DNA of 64,000 nt from Blastopirellula marina (lineage in GTDB: Bacteria; Planctomycetota; Planctomycetia; Pirellulales; Pirellulaceae): NCBI RefSeq assembly GCF_002967765.1, contig NZ_PUHY01000015.1, forward strand, positions 1-64,000. The letters are read 5' to 3'. Under the pieces are notes generated by a model. It worked only from the letters and a program-made list of their open reading frames with translations, was not told the DNA's origin and searched no databases. Position numbers and translations under genes: made by a program. Shown here in pieces: positions 53,115 to 60,753 of this stretch. Each line of letters opens with the position of its first letter. Within the stretch, counting starts at the first letter, position 1.

Positions 53115-53142
53115 AAATTACCAGTCTTCCAAGCTAAGTCAA
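53115..53142 (-). promoter_or_regulatory. Candidate promoter of CCAPEP gene copy 1
   Basis: On the minus strand TTGACT (complement of 53137-53142) and TAATTT (53115-53120) are spaced by 16 bp. This would give a leader of about 200 nt before the ATG at 52900. Confidence 0.4.
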
Positions 53143-53263
53143 GCAGTGAGGCGGGTATTTAGAGTGTTTAGAGAAGATTTTCCGTTTTCAGGATTTCTTG
53201 CTACGCACCGATCTCTTGACGTCAAAAGCGATTCGGTTATCCGCCGAGAAGAGGTCAGAACCA

Positions 53264-53312
53264 CAAAAAAAGCCCACCATTTATGCGGTTCGTCGCACCG
53301 ATGGTGGGCTTT
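53264..53312 (-). terminator. Terminator of the lipoprotein gene at 53342
   Basis: A 12-bp perfect stem AAAGCCCACCAT/ATGGTGGGCTTT (53269-53280 with 53301-53312) is followed by TTTT on the minus strand, 29 bp past the stop. Confidence 0.88.
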
Positions 53313-53341
53313 GCGTGCTTTTTAGTGCCGTTATGGTAAGA

Positions 53342-53983
53342 TTAGCGGCTGAGCGGTGAAGAATGCGAGGCGGGCATCACTTGAGCGCTTCCTGCCGACG
53401 CGGAACCCCGCCGGGTCAGTTCAAGCTCGGCTCGTTGCTGCTGAGCCAGCATGTCCAGCGGGTCTTCAAAATTCATTACCAGGGGAGTTTCTCCGGAAAA
53501 TAATTCCGTCGCCATGCCGGCAACCGCCCAACCAAGGGGCTCTTTCCGCAAGATCCAGACGATTTCGTACGTTTGGCGACGCCCAGCATCGTCGACGTCG
53601 GTCCAATTCGATTCAACGTGAGCGATATCACGGGTATCGGTGGTGTAGATGGTCTGACCAACCACGAACTGGGCCGTACGGCTACCAGGTGGATGAACGA
53701 CCATGTCGTGCTTCGCCGTTTCTGTGCGAGCTTTGTTGGTCAACAGGCGACTGGTCGTGGTTTCGTCCCCTTCGCGAAGCGAGGTAAGGAACAACTCGAC
53801 AACGGTCTTAGGGTTCTGGGCTGCCTGTTGGACGTGGTCGCCGATCTTTTCAACGACGATGGTTTCTTCGTCGGGTTGCCCCGGCGAGTCGTTGTTGGCG
53901 GTGGATGTTGGATCGTTCGACTGATTGCATCCGAAGAAAACGATCGCGATCAGCAATAGCCAAGCGTGCTTGCTTCCCTGCAT
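53342..53983 (-). CDS. Hypothetical lipoprotein
   Basis: This 213-aa protein has a lipoprotein signal (MQGSKHAWLLLIAIVFFGC, lipobox VFFGC with Cys19). The mature part begins with a Ser/Asn/Asp-rich linker and then a single globular domain (residues about 55-165: VVELFLTSLREGDETTTSRLL, TAQFVVGQTIYT, TYEIVWILRKEPLGWAVAGMA) resembling the NTF2-like fold of DUF4878/DUF3828-type proteins. The role is unknown. Downstream is a strong terminator; the P-loop protein gene lies 130 bp upstream on the same strand. Confidence 0.7.
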   Translation of the reverse strand: MQGSKHAWLLLIAIVFFGCNQSNDPTSTANNDSPGQPDEETIVVEKIGDHVQQAAQNPKTVVELFLTSLREGDETTTSRLLTNKARTETAKHDMVVHPPGSRTAQFVVGQTIYTTDTRDIAHVESNWTDVDDAGRRQTYEIVWILRKEPLGWAVAGMATELFSGETPLVMNFEDPLDMLAQQQRAELELTRRGSASAGSAQVMPASHSSPLSR

Positions 53984-54113
53984 GACGCACTATTCCTTAG
54001 TCAAAATTAAACGCCGGAATGGCAACGTTTTGCCCCGGCTGAATTCCAATAGCTCGGGGCAACTCTCGCAAAACGGCCAGATATTGTCAACATCGATTTT
54101 GAGAGACGTGTTC

Positions 54114-55613
54114 TTAGCCAGCACCAAGGCCGCGATCGAACGCGTCTTGCTCGCGCAAATAGACGGCCAACGTCGACTCAAACGTTTGGCTGCTGATTTT
54201 GTAACTTGGGTCCTGATCGGTGTAGTTGTTGCAGTGGGCAACGAGCAGACGATACAGGAACTTGAAGAGGTGCCGCGGCACACGTAGTGATCGAAATGCG
54301 TCGAACAGACGCTGCTTGCTGATCCCTTCGTCGAACAAGTCTTGGACCGAGGGAGCCTCGCCGTTGGAGACCGCTTGGATGCGGGCACTGGCCACGTCGT
54401 AAAGGGCCTCGCTAGTCCATTGCAGCGAAGGAATCATGTTTTGTTTATCGAGGCGAGCACGCTGATAGAATTCTTTATTCTCACGTTCGACGAATTGCTG
54501 TAACTCGATCGGAAGCAGCAGTTTGACGCCAATTCCAGACTGTTTCAGGAACTTATTGTCCAGCATCGGCCACAAGAGCAGACGCATCAATTCGGGAGAA
54601 CCGTTGATCAGGTGCGGTTCGTCAACGCGATCGACGATCACGATGATCCCAGTAATGCCCATCGAGCGAAGGATACCGGAGAACTTATTCAACATCGCGT
54701 AACGATCATCGGTACGTGGATGCATCGGCAGCGGCTGTGAAGAGAGATCCGTGATGGTGAAGTCCATCAGCGTCTTCGCCAGTGGAATTCGCTCGTGGTT
54801 CCCTACCTTCACGTTCTTGTAGATCCGATGGGCTTTCCACAAGGCTCGCGCCGCTTTCACCACCCACGGCGTCCAGCCGGCAATAAATGCCAGAAGATAA
54901 AGCCACCACGGTCCGATTAGTGATCCGCGACTGGCCAAAAGCGAGATAATCACCGCAACCAACGCGACCGAAACGCCGACACCGATCGTAAATGCACCAT
55001 AAGGAGCGAACGACCAAACTCCGAGCTTCTTTCGCAAGTTAGCCCAGCGCGACTTGAAGGTTTCTGTCGTTGATTCGTCGTAACAAGCGGCTAGTAGCAG
55101 CAAGTCGCGTGCTTGGTTGGCATCCAGCTTGGAAAGGTTGGCATCGGTGATGTCGCAACCAGGGGTGGCCATGCTGTTACGCGTGCCAAGGATGCGGTCG
55201 ATCAAACTGGTCACACCAATCATCAAAATGGAATCCATGTGATCCCATAGCATCCAGCGTTTCAGGGTGCGGTCTGGGCGACGGGCACGCCCCATTTGAT
55301 GTTCGCGGAATCGATCGAGGTATGGATTGAAATCGTCATACTCGATCACATAGACCTGTTGGGTCGGATTTTGCTGATTGAAGCGGGCGATGTGCTCGAT
55401 GATTTGCAATCGCATCGCCGTTTTACCGGCCCCTTTTTCACCAAATACGATTGACGTAGAGGGCTCTTGAGGGTCGCCGAAAACCTTTTGCCAGGCAGGG
55501 TGATAGGTCGTGTCGATGCAGCCACTTTTGAAGACGGTATCGGTCTGGGCATCCTCCACGGCGAAGGGGTTCGATTGGATGCCATAGTGCTCGAGAAACT
55601 GATGAATCTTCAT
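54114..55613 (-). CDS. P-loop (KAP/ORC-like) ATPase with two internal membrane helices
   Basis: The start at 55613 (MKIHQFLEHYGIQSNPFAVE) yields 499 aa. Residues 58-66 carry the Walker A GEKGAGKTA; IIVIVDRVDEPH, about residue 333 onward, is Walker B. Two membrane helices are inserted at about 205-262 (FTIGVGVSVALVAVIISLLA and WLYLLAFIAGWTPWVV), as in KAP NTPases where helices interrupt the ATPase domain. The C-terminus is helical. Planctomycete homologues are unannotated in my memory. Possible role: membrane-linked signalling or stress ATPase; no partner is visible. Confidence 0.8.
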   Translation of the reverse strand: MKIHQFLEHYGIQSNPFAVEDAQTDTVFKSGCIDTTYHPAWQKVFGDPQEPSTSIVFGEKGAGKTAMRLQIIEHIARFNQQNPTQQVYVIEYDDFNPYLDRFREHQMGRARRPDRTLKRWMLWDHMDSILMIGVTSLIDRILGTRNSMATPGCDITDANLSKLDANQARDLLLLAACYDESTTETFKSRWANLRKKLGVWSFAPYGAFTIGVGVSVALVAVIISLLASRGSLIGPWWLYLLAFIAGWTPWVVKAARALWKAHRIYKNVKVGNHERIPLAKTLMDFTITDLSSQPLPMHPRTDDRYAMLNKFSGILRSMGITGIIVIVDRVDEPHLINGSPELMRLLLWPMLDNKFLKQSGIGVKLLLPIELQQFVERENKEFYQRARLDKQNMIPSLQWTSEALYDVASARIQAVSNGEAPSVQDLFDEGISKQRLFDAFRSLRVPRHLFKFLYRLLVAHCNNYTDQDPSYKISSQTFESTLAVYLREQDAFDRGLGAG

Positions 55614-55782
55614 AGGTGCTTGCGTCGGGGAAGAATCGTCAAAATCGGAATTATCGGCGACGTCCCGATAATCGATCGAGTTTCCGCCGTCCACGCTTCT
55701 TTAATATAGCCCTGGGGTTAGGACAGGACGATCAGGGTAATCATTTCCATTGCCAAGAAGCAAACTGGTCAATTACCGCGCA

Positions 55783-55819
55783 GCAAAAAGGGAGGCGAAA
55801 TCAGGGAATCGCCTCCCTT
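55783..55819 (-). terminator. Terminator of the exported protein gene at 55850
   Basis: An 11-bp perfect stem AAGGGAGGCGA/TCGCCTCCCTT (55788-55798 with 55809-55819) is followed by TTTT on the minus strand. Confidence 0.88.
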
Positions 55820-55849
55820 GTTTTGCATTTACTGGTAGCTTGTTGGTGG

Positions 55850-56392
55850 TTACTTCACCTTCAGGCTGTTCACCATCTTGGTGAACTTTTCCTTGTTTTC
55901 ATTGATTGTGTCGGACGGTCCGTAGAACTTCAGGAAGTAGTCGCCCAGCTTATCGGTGGTGATGATGGCACCTAAAACGGTGTAATCTTTCTTGATCTCG
56001 GCAGGAGCGAATGGACCACGTTGATCTTTGAAATCGCCTTTTAATTCCACGATGTGGACCTTCATGCCGGCTACTTTCTCTTCCTTAACGTCATCGGCGG
56101 TCAACTTGGTGAATTGACCTTTCCAGCGAGCAACGTTCGCATCGACGCCACCGCCGGCGCCCATCAAAGTGGCTCGACCTGCTGTAGCACCTTCTTCTTT
56201 GGCCGGAGCCGAGAATTCGTGATCAATGATGCGAACCTTCGGCTGCACGGTCTTCCAGCCTTCGGGCACGGTCATCTCGAAGTGGCCTTCGCCAAACGAA
56301 ATGGTTGTTGGTTCCTTCTCTTCAGCAGCGAAGACAGAAAACGAGGTCAAAAGAACCAAGCCAAGACAGAGCGGCGCGAATTGTTTCAACAT
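55850..56392 (-). CDS. Exported hypothetical protein
   Basis: This 180-aa protein has a signal peptide (MLKQFAPLCLGLVLLTSFSVFA, cut before AEEKE). The mature domain (about residues 30-180: HFEMTVPEGWKTVQP, VNRA-like GRATLMGAGGGVDANVARW, FFLKFYGPSDTINENKEKF) resembles PsbP/Mog1-like sandwiches used in small periplasmic proteins, particularly the common end pattern of W and YFLKFYGP. No function is known. It is a single gene with its own terminator. Confidence 0.75.
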   Translation of the reverse strand: MLKQFAPLCLGLVLLTSFSVFAAEEKEPTTISFGEGHFEMTVPEGWKTVQPKVRIIDHEFSAPAKEEGATAGRATLMGAGGGVDANVARWKGQFTKLTADDVKEEKVAGMKVHIVELKGDFKDQRGPFAPAEIKKDYTVLGAIITTDKLGDYFLKFYGPSDTINENKEKFTKMVNSLKVK

Positions 56393-56651
56393 AGAAAGCT
56401 CCTGCTTTATGGGCGAAATGAGGTAGGTCGTTCTGCTTCATGATACCCCAAAAAACGGGCAATTCACCCATACTGGACCGGCTCGGGTACCAACTTGTGA
56501 GAAATCGCGCAAATCAAATTGGCCAGGAGGGTTAAGCTGGGAAGGTTATCGGATGTTGTAGATCCCTTACTGGGGTTGGTGAATGGGGTATCATGAAACC
56601 GAAGTGGACCGACTCAACGGCATCTTTTTTGAGAATAACGCGAGAACATCT

Positions 56652-57197
56652 ATGACGAAGAAATCGTCACCGGCGAAATCGTCCTCAGGCGAGCAAGACG
56701 AGGAATCGCCGTTAGAGATTGTTATTTCGGGCGAATTTGGTGAGTCGTGCACCGAGATCTACGAGAAGCTGTTGGAAGTGCCACCGGAAGGGGAGTGTAC
56801 GCTTTATTTCGATTCACCTGGCGGAAGTTCCTACGCAGCGATCGGCTTGGTAAGTCTGATTCGGCTCCGCAAGATTCAGGCAACCGGAATCGTGATCGGG
56901 GAATGTTCTTCTGCGGCAATCTGGCCGTTTGCTGCGTGTAAGAAGCGATACGTTACCCCCTGGAGCGTGATGCTGTTTCATCCCATGCGATGGCAAAGCG
57001 ACGAAAACATTCCCGTTACCGAGGCGGCCGAATGGGTTCGGCACTACCATCATTTGAACTCCGAAATGGATTCAATGTTGGCGAGCCTTTTTCAAACCCA
57101 GTCAGAAATCATCGCTCAGTGGACGCATCCTGGCCGATTTGTGACCGGTGCCGAACTAGCCGCGACTGGTCTGGCCGAGTTAATCGAGCTTTTCTGA
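56652..57197 (+). CDS. ClpP/crotonase-like serine protease homologue, catalytic Asp missing
   Basis: The start at 56652 (MTKKSSPAKSSS) is chosen because residues before it are not family-like; the product is 181 aa. It follows the ClpP fold: LYFDSPGGSSYAAIGLVSLI (oxyanion strand), GECSSAAIWPFAA where S87 aligns with the ClpP nucleophile, and VMLFHPM with H110 as the catalytic His. ClpP has an Asp in ERDRFLS; the matching segment here is THPGRFVTGAELA, with Gly161 at that place. So the triad is incomplete. It lacks a signal peptide, so it is cytosolic. Alternatives are a regulatory pseudoprotease or a Ser-His dyad enzyme. Confidence 0.8.
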   Translation: MTKKSSPAKSSSGEQDEESPLEIVISGEFGESCTEIYEKLLEVPPEGECTLYFDSPGGSSYAAIGLVSLIRLRKIQATGIVIGECSSAAIWPFAACKKRYVTPWSVMLFHPMRWQSDENIPVTEAAEWVRHYHHLNSEMDSMLASLFQTQSEIIAQWTHPGRFVTGAELAATGLAELIELF

Positions 57198-57254
57198 TCG
57201 GCGGTTAACGTATTACGATACGACCATACCTATCGGACTACCTACCTGGACGTA

Positions 57255-58580
57255 ATGCCCATGGCCCGTGTTGTCTTTCTGTTAAACATTGTCTGTTTGT
57301 TGCTGGCGATTGCGGGCTGCGAAGAGAAGTCGGTTTCTGATCCCTACGGATTGAACGTTACGCCGGCTGACTTCGGTGAGTTGAAACTCTCTGAAACGGT
57401 CAACGATCCGAGAATCAAAAACGAACTCGATCGATTGAAAGCGAACGGCGGACTTCCAAAGCAACTCGCCGCTGAATATCGACAGCGAACCGATGATGTT
57501 TCCACCGCTTTGACGGCACGCTTCTTCGACGGGACCGATCCCGACTACATTGATGAACAACTCGCTAAGAGCGGACATTGGTGGAATCCAAAAGCCCCTG
57601 GGCGAGAGCTACTGATCAACACGCAAGGTGAAGATTATCTGCGGAAGTGGGACGCCCAGCGTGTCGAAGGTCGAAAATCGTTGATCCAGCCAGATGTTCG
57701 CTATCCGTACCACATCGAACAGGGTTATCTCGCCGATCCGACTTGGACGGGAATGATGCATTGCCTGGCTCGAGCCGAATTGCTTGAGGCAGCCCGACAG
57801 GCGAAAGACAACAACGTAGACGAAGCGGTAACGGCTGTTGCTTATGCGATTGCCTACGGCGATCAATTGAATCAAGTTCCGCTGTTGGCAGCACGGAACA
57901 CAGCCGCGGAGATCCGAGAGGAATCTTTCGTCACGCTTCGAGCGTTGCTTTTGCATCCCAAGTTTGAAAAGGGAAACCTGCGGACATTGGAAACGGTGCT
58001 TGAGCAATCGTTGCGTGCTTGGCCGGATGACACAGAGCTTTGGAGGGCAGATCGCGCTTGCGGGCTGCACTTTTTAGAAATGATTCGCGCCGGTCATCTT
58101 GCTTCCCTGTTAACCCGCGAAGAGTACGATGCGATGATGGCGAGTGGTGAATTAGCGAAGCTCTCCGTGCAGATTGCCAAAGGCCTGGCAACGGATCAGG
58201 CATTCTACCTGGAATCGATGAAGAAGATCGTCGATGCTGGAAAAGAGCCGTACTACGCGCGAGTCGAAATGCTGAATTCCATTTCCGACGCGTTGAATCA
58301 AGCGCGGAACTCGGGTGGCTACCCGATTGTTTCTGGTGACTTCCTGCTTAGTGGGATGCACGCCCAACAGGCAGATTTAGCGAAAGATAAGCTTCGGTTG
58401 ACCACTTGGCTTACCGCAATTCAGATCGCCAATGGGCACGCACCAGAAAAGATGCCGCTCAGCGAGTTCTCAGGCAAGCCGATCGAGGTTCGCGAAGAAC
58501 CGACACAAGTGGTGGCCAGTTTTGCCGGCGCCCCTGGCGAGATCCCTGACCTTGTCGTTCCTAAACTTACCGAGAATTAA
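57255..58580 (+). CDS. Large hypothetical lipoprotein
   Basis: This 441-aa protein has a lipoprotein signal (MPMARVVFLLNIVCLLLAIAGC with Cys22). The mature part is helix-rich (residues about 150-400: LARAELLEAARQAKDNNVDEAVTAVAYAIAYG) and looks like a planctomycete periplasmic alpha-solenoid. No catalytic motif is visible. The end overlaps the stop of the convergent cytochrome gene by 4 bp (58577-58580). Function is unknown. Confidence 0.7.
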   Translation: MPMARVVFLLNIVCLLLAIAGCEEKSVSDPYGLNVTPADFGELKLSETVNDPRIKNELDRLKANGGLPKQLAAEYRQRTDDVSTALTARFFDGTDPDYIDEQLAKSGHWWNPKAPGRELLINTQGEDYLRKWDAQRVEGRKSLIQPDVRYPYHIEQGYLADPTWTGMMHCLARAELLEAARQAKDNNVDEAVTAVAYAIAYGDQLNQVPLLAARNTAAEIREESFVTLRALLLHPKFEKGNLRTLETVLEQSLRAWPDDTELWRADRACGLHFLEMIRAGHLASLLTREEYDAMMASGELAKLSVQIAKGLATDQAFYLESMKKIVDAGKEPYYARVEMLNSISDALNQARNSGGYPIVSGDFLLSGMHAQQADLAKDKLRLTTWLTAIQIANGHAPEKMPLSEFSGKPIEVREEPTQVVASFAGAPGEIPDLVVPKLTEN

Positions 58581-59551
58581 CGGTAGCTTTCGTGACAGGC
58601 ACTGCAGGCCTGACCGACATCACCGGCCGCTTTACGGGCCGCGTCCGCGTTATTATCTTTTACCGCTTGCACGACGGCGAGAGCCGCATCTTGCATTTGC
58701 TGGCAGTAACCCACATAGTCTTCGTCGTCGTAGTATTCGAAGCCTTCCTTCTGCATTGCATGACCGATTGCTGCGATGATTTCAGCCTCGTGAAGAATGT
58801 CTTCGATGTTGGATTGAAATTCACTTTCGTTTGCGGTCATCTTTTTTACGCGCTGATCGAAAGCGATTTCCAGACGCTGCATAAGAGGCGGACGATCGGC
58901 GATCGCGTCCCAGGTCGCCTGCGGATCGGCCTCGGGACCATCTGGCACCGGAATTGATGTGCCGCGGACTAATTCCTCCAGATCACGCGAACGGCTCTTG
59001 GCTTCCTTGAAGGAATTGTCCGTTCCGACTTTCGAATTAAAACCCGCTCGTGCGAACAGGTCGCGAGCTACCAAGGCGTCTTCTTTCCAGCGGACATCGC
59101 CGTTGTACTTTGAGATAATCGCGAACAGCATAGCCAGCTCGGTGTAATCACGACGAGCATCTTCGAAGCCACCGCCATTAAACTTGCGAACATTCTGGAC
59201 GGTGTCCAGCAACTGCGAATTTAATCGCTTCACTTCGTCTTGAATTGTCGTTGGGGAGATGATTTTGGCCCATTCAGACGAACCACCGGCATTATTCGGG
59301 GCAGGTGTTCCTCCACCACCCATGGAACCAGGGCTTCCACCGGTAGGGGCTTGGGTATTTTCGCTGAGTGCTGCCGGGCGTTCGCCTTGTAAGGCTTCCG
59401 CAAACACGTCTTTAAAGAAAATGATACTGGTGGTCGCTTCGTCGAAGGTGCGATGTTTGGCGCGTGGCTGAGCATCTTGGGCTCGTGCGGCGGAACTGGC
59501 CATGCAAATACCAAGAATACTAAAAGCGATTACCAGACCCATTTGTCGCAT
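58577..59551 (-). CDS. Exported cytochrome c'-like haem protein
   Basis: The start at 59551 (MRQMGLVIAFSILGICMASS) gives 324 aa with a signal peptide ending near ARAQD. At the extreme C-terminus is CSACHESYR, one haem-binding CxxCH in the position and context (VGQACSACHESYR) of cytochrome c', in which the haem is at the end of helix 4. The preceding 90 residues (LEIAFDQRVKKMTANESEF; AEIIAAIGHAMQKEGF; YCQQMQDAALAVVQAVKDNN) form the expected helices. Residues about 45-110 are a Gly/Pro-rich linker. It may bind NO or act in electron transfer. apbE lies divergently 110 bp away. Confidence 0.85.
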   Translation of the reverse strand: MRQMGLVIAFSILGICMASSAARAQDAQPRAKHRTFDEATTSIIFFKDVFAEALQGERPAALSENTQAPTGGSPGSMGGGGTPAPNNAGGSSEWAKIISPTTIQDEVKRLNSQLLDTVQNVRKFNGGGFEDARRDYTELAMLFAIISKYNGDVRWKEDALVARDLFARAGFNSKVGTDNSFKEAKSRSRDLEELVRGTSIPVPDGPEADPQATWDAIADRPPLMQRLEIAFDQRVKKMTANESEFQSNIEDILHEAEIIAAIGHAMQKEGFEYYDDEDYVGYCQQMQDAALAVVQAVKDNNADAARKAAGDVGQACSACHESYR

Positions 59552-59661
59552 TGATGTTGTCTCCTGACGTGAACGGTTCACAATTAGTATAACCCTCAAG
59601 TTGTTTCAGGGACAGAATTTCGCACTCGCACTGCCAAACCCCCGAGCGCTAGGATTTAGTC

Positions 59662-60753
59662 GTGACGTCTGAAGAGGAAAAACGGACCAGCCGCCGAAAT
59701 TTTCTACGAGGAAAGCTGGCTTCGCCACCCGATACCGAAGCAGTGGAAGGGGCTTCAAACGAAGCAACTTCGGCTGAGACTCGACCAGATGGGGCTTACC
59801 TGGTCCAGCTGGCTCGGCAAGCGATGGCCTGTCAGTTTGAAGTGTATTTGAACGCCGCTGGCCCAGGGACAGAGGCGGAAGGGGCCGTCGCGGCTCTCGA
59901 CCTTGTGAACGACCTGGAACAACAGCTTTCCGCCTATCGTCCCGAGAGCGAGATTTGCCAACTGGCGAGAACGGCTTACTTGGGACCGGTCGTGGTTGAG
60001 CCGAGACTCTTTCAGTTGCTCGAGTTGTCGCTTCAACTGCATCGCGATACCCATGGCGCGTTCGATATAACCGCCGGCCCGTTAACGAAAGTGTGGGGCT
60101 TCTTCGATCGCGAGGGGAAAGTGCCCCAAGAGGACGACTTGGTCGAAGCAATGCGACTCGTTGGAAGTAACCAGATCGAATTGGATTCGGATAAGCGAAC
60201 CCTTCGATTGGCGAAAGAAGGTGTCGAGCTGAACCTGGGAAGCATCGGCAAAGGGTACGCGCTCGATCGATGTCAGGAAGTGCTCCTCGACTGGGATGTG
60301 GAGGACTTCTTGATTCATGGAGGAACGAGCAGCGTGTTGGCTCACGGAGAGCGTCGTGATGGCGCTCGCCAAGATGGATGGGAAGTCGGTGTGCCAGATC
60401 CACTTCGACCCGATCGCCGGATCGGAACCGTTTATCTGAAAAACGAGTCTCTAGGAACTTCAGGAGCGGCGTTCCAGGCTTTCTTTCATCAAGGGAAGAA
60501 ATACGGTCATGTGCTCGATCCACGCAGTGGCCGCCCGTCGACCAAAGTCCTCTCGTCGACAGTCATTTCGCCGACTGCCGCATTAGCGGATGCGCTCGCG
60601 ACTGCGTGTTATGTCATGGGACCGGAAGAAACCGAGGCGTTCTTAGAAAGCTACCCCAATGTGTCGGTGCTGTTAGTGGTAGAAGGTAAACGGCGTGGTT
60701 CGGTCGAAACGATCATGCTTGGTGGCATGTCCGAACGTTTGCTCCGCGTTTAG
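59662..60753 (+). CDS. apbE: FAD:protein FMN transferase (ApbE)
   Basis: It transfers FMN from FAD to Thr/Ser of redox proteins such as NqrB/C and RnfG. The start is the GTG at 59662 (AGGATTTAGTC before it). The 363-aa protein has ACQFEVYLNA, HGAFDITAGPLTKVWGFF, ELNLGSIGKGYALDR, FLIHGGTSSVLAHGE, KKYGHVLDPRSGRP, and the metal site SPTAALADALATACYVMG. The N-terminus RRNFLRG resembles a twin-arginine motif but no hydrophobic stretch follows, so secretion is doubtful. Its stop overlaps that of the convergent 60750 gene by 4 bp. Confidence 0.93.
   Translation: MTSEEEKRTSRRNFLRGKLASPPDTEAVEGASNEATSAETRPDGAYLVQLARQAMACQFEVYLNAAGPGTEAEGAVAALDLVNDLEQQLSAYRPESEICQLARTAYLGPVVVEPRLFQLLELSLQLHRDTHGAFDITAGPLTKVWGFFDREGKVPQEDDLVEAMRLVGSNQIELDSDKRTLRLAKEGVELNLGSIGKGYALDRCQEVLLDWDVEDFLIHGGTSSVLAHGERRDGARQDGWEVGVPDPLRPDRRIGTVYLKNESLGTSGAAFQAFFHQGKKYGHVLDPRSGRPSTKVLSSTVISPTAALADALATACYVMGPEETEAFLESYPNVSVLLVVEGKRRGSVETIMLGGMSERLLRV

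Larger units (their letters stand above)
52901..53341. other. Region between the CCAPEP gene and the lipoprotein gene, 441 bp
   Basis: It holds the promoter candidate at 53115-53142 for the left gene, a leader of about 200 nt, and the terminator at 53264-53312 of the right-hand gene. No other gene is supported. Confidence 0.5.

Noticed and set aside
59606-60523. A 305-aa minus-strand frame opposite apbE
   Set aside because: ApbE motifs on the plus strand are complete; the antisense product is Arg/Pro/Ser-rich with no recognisable start.
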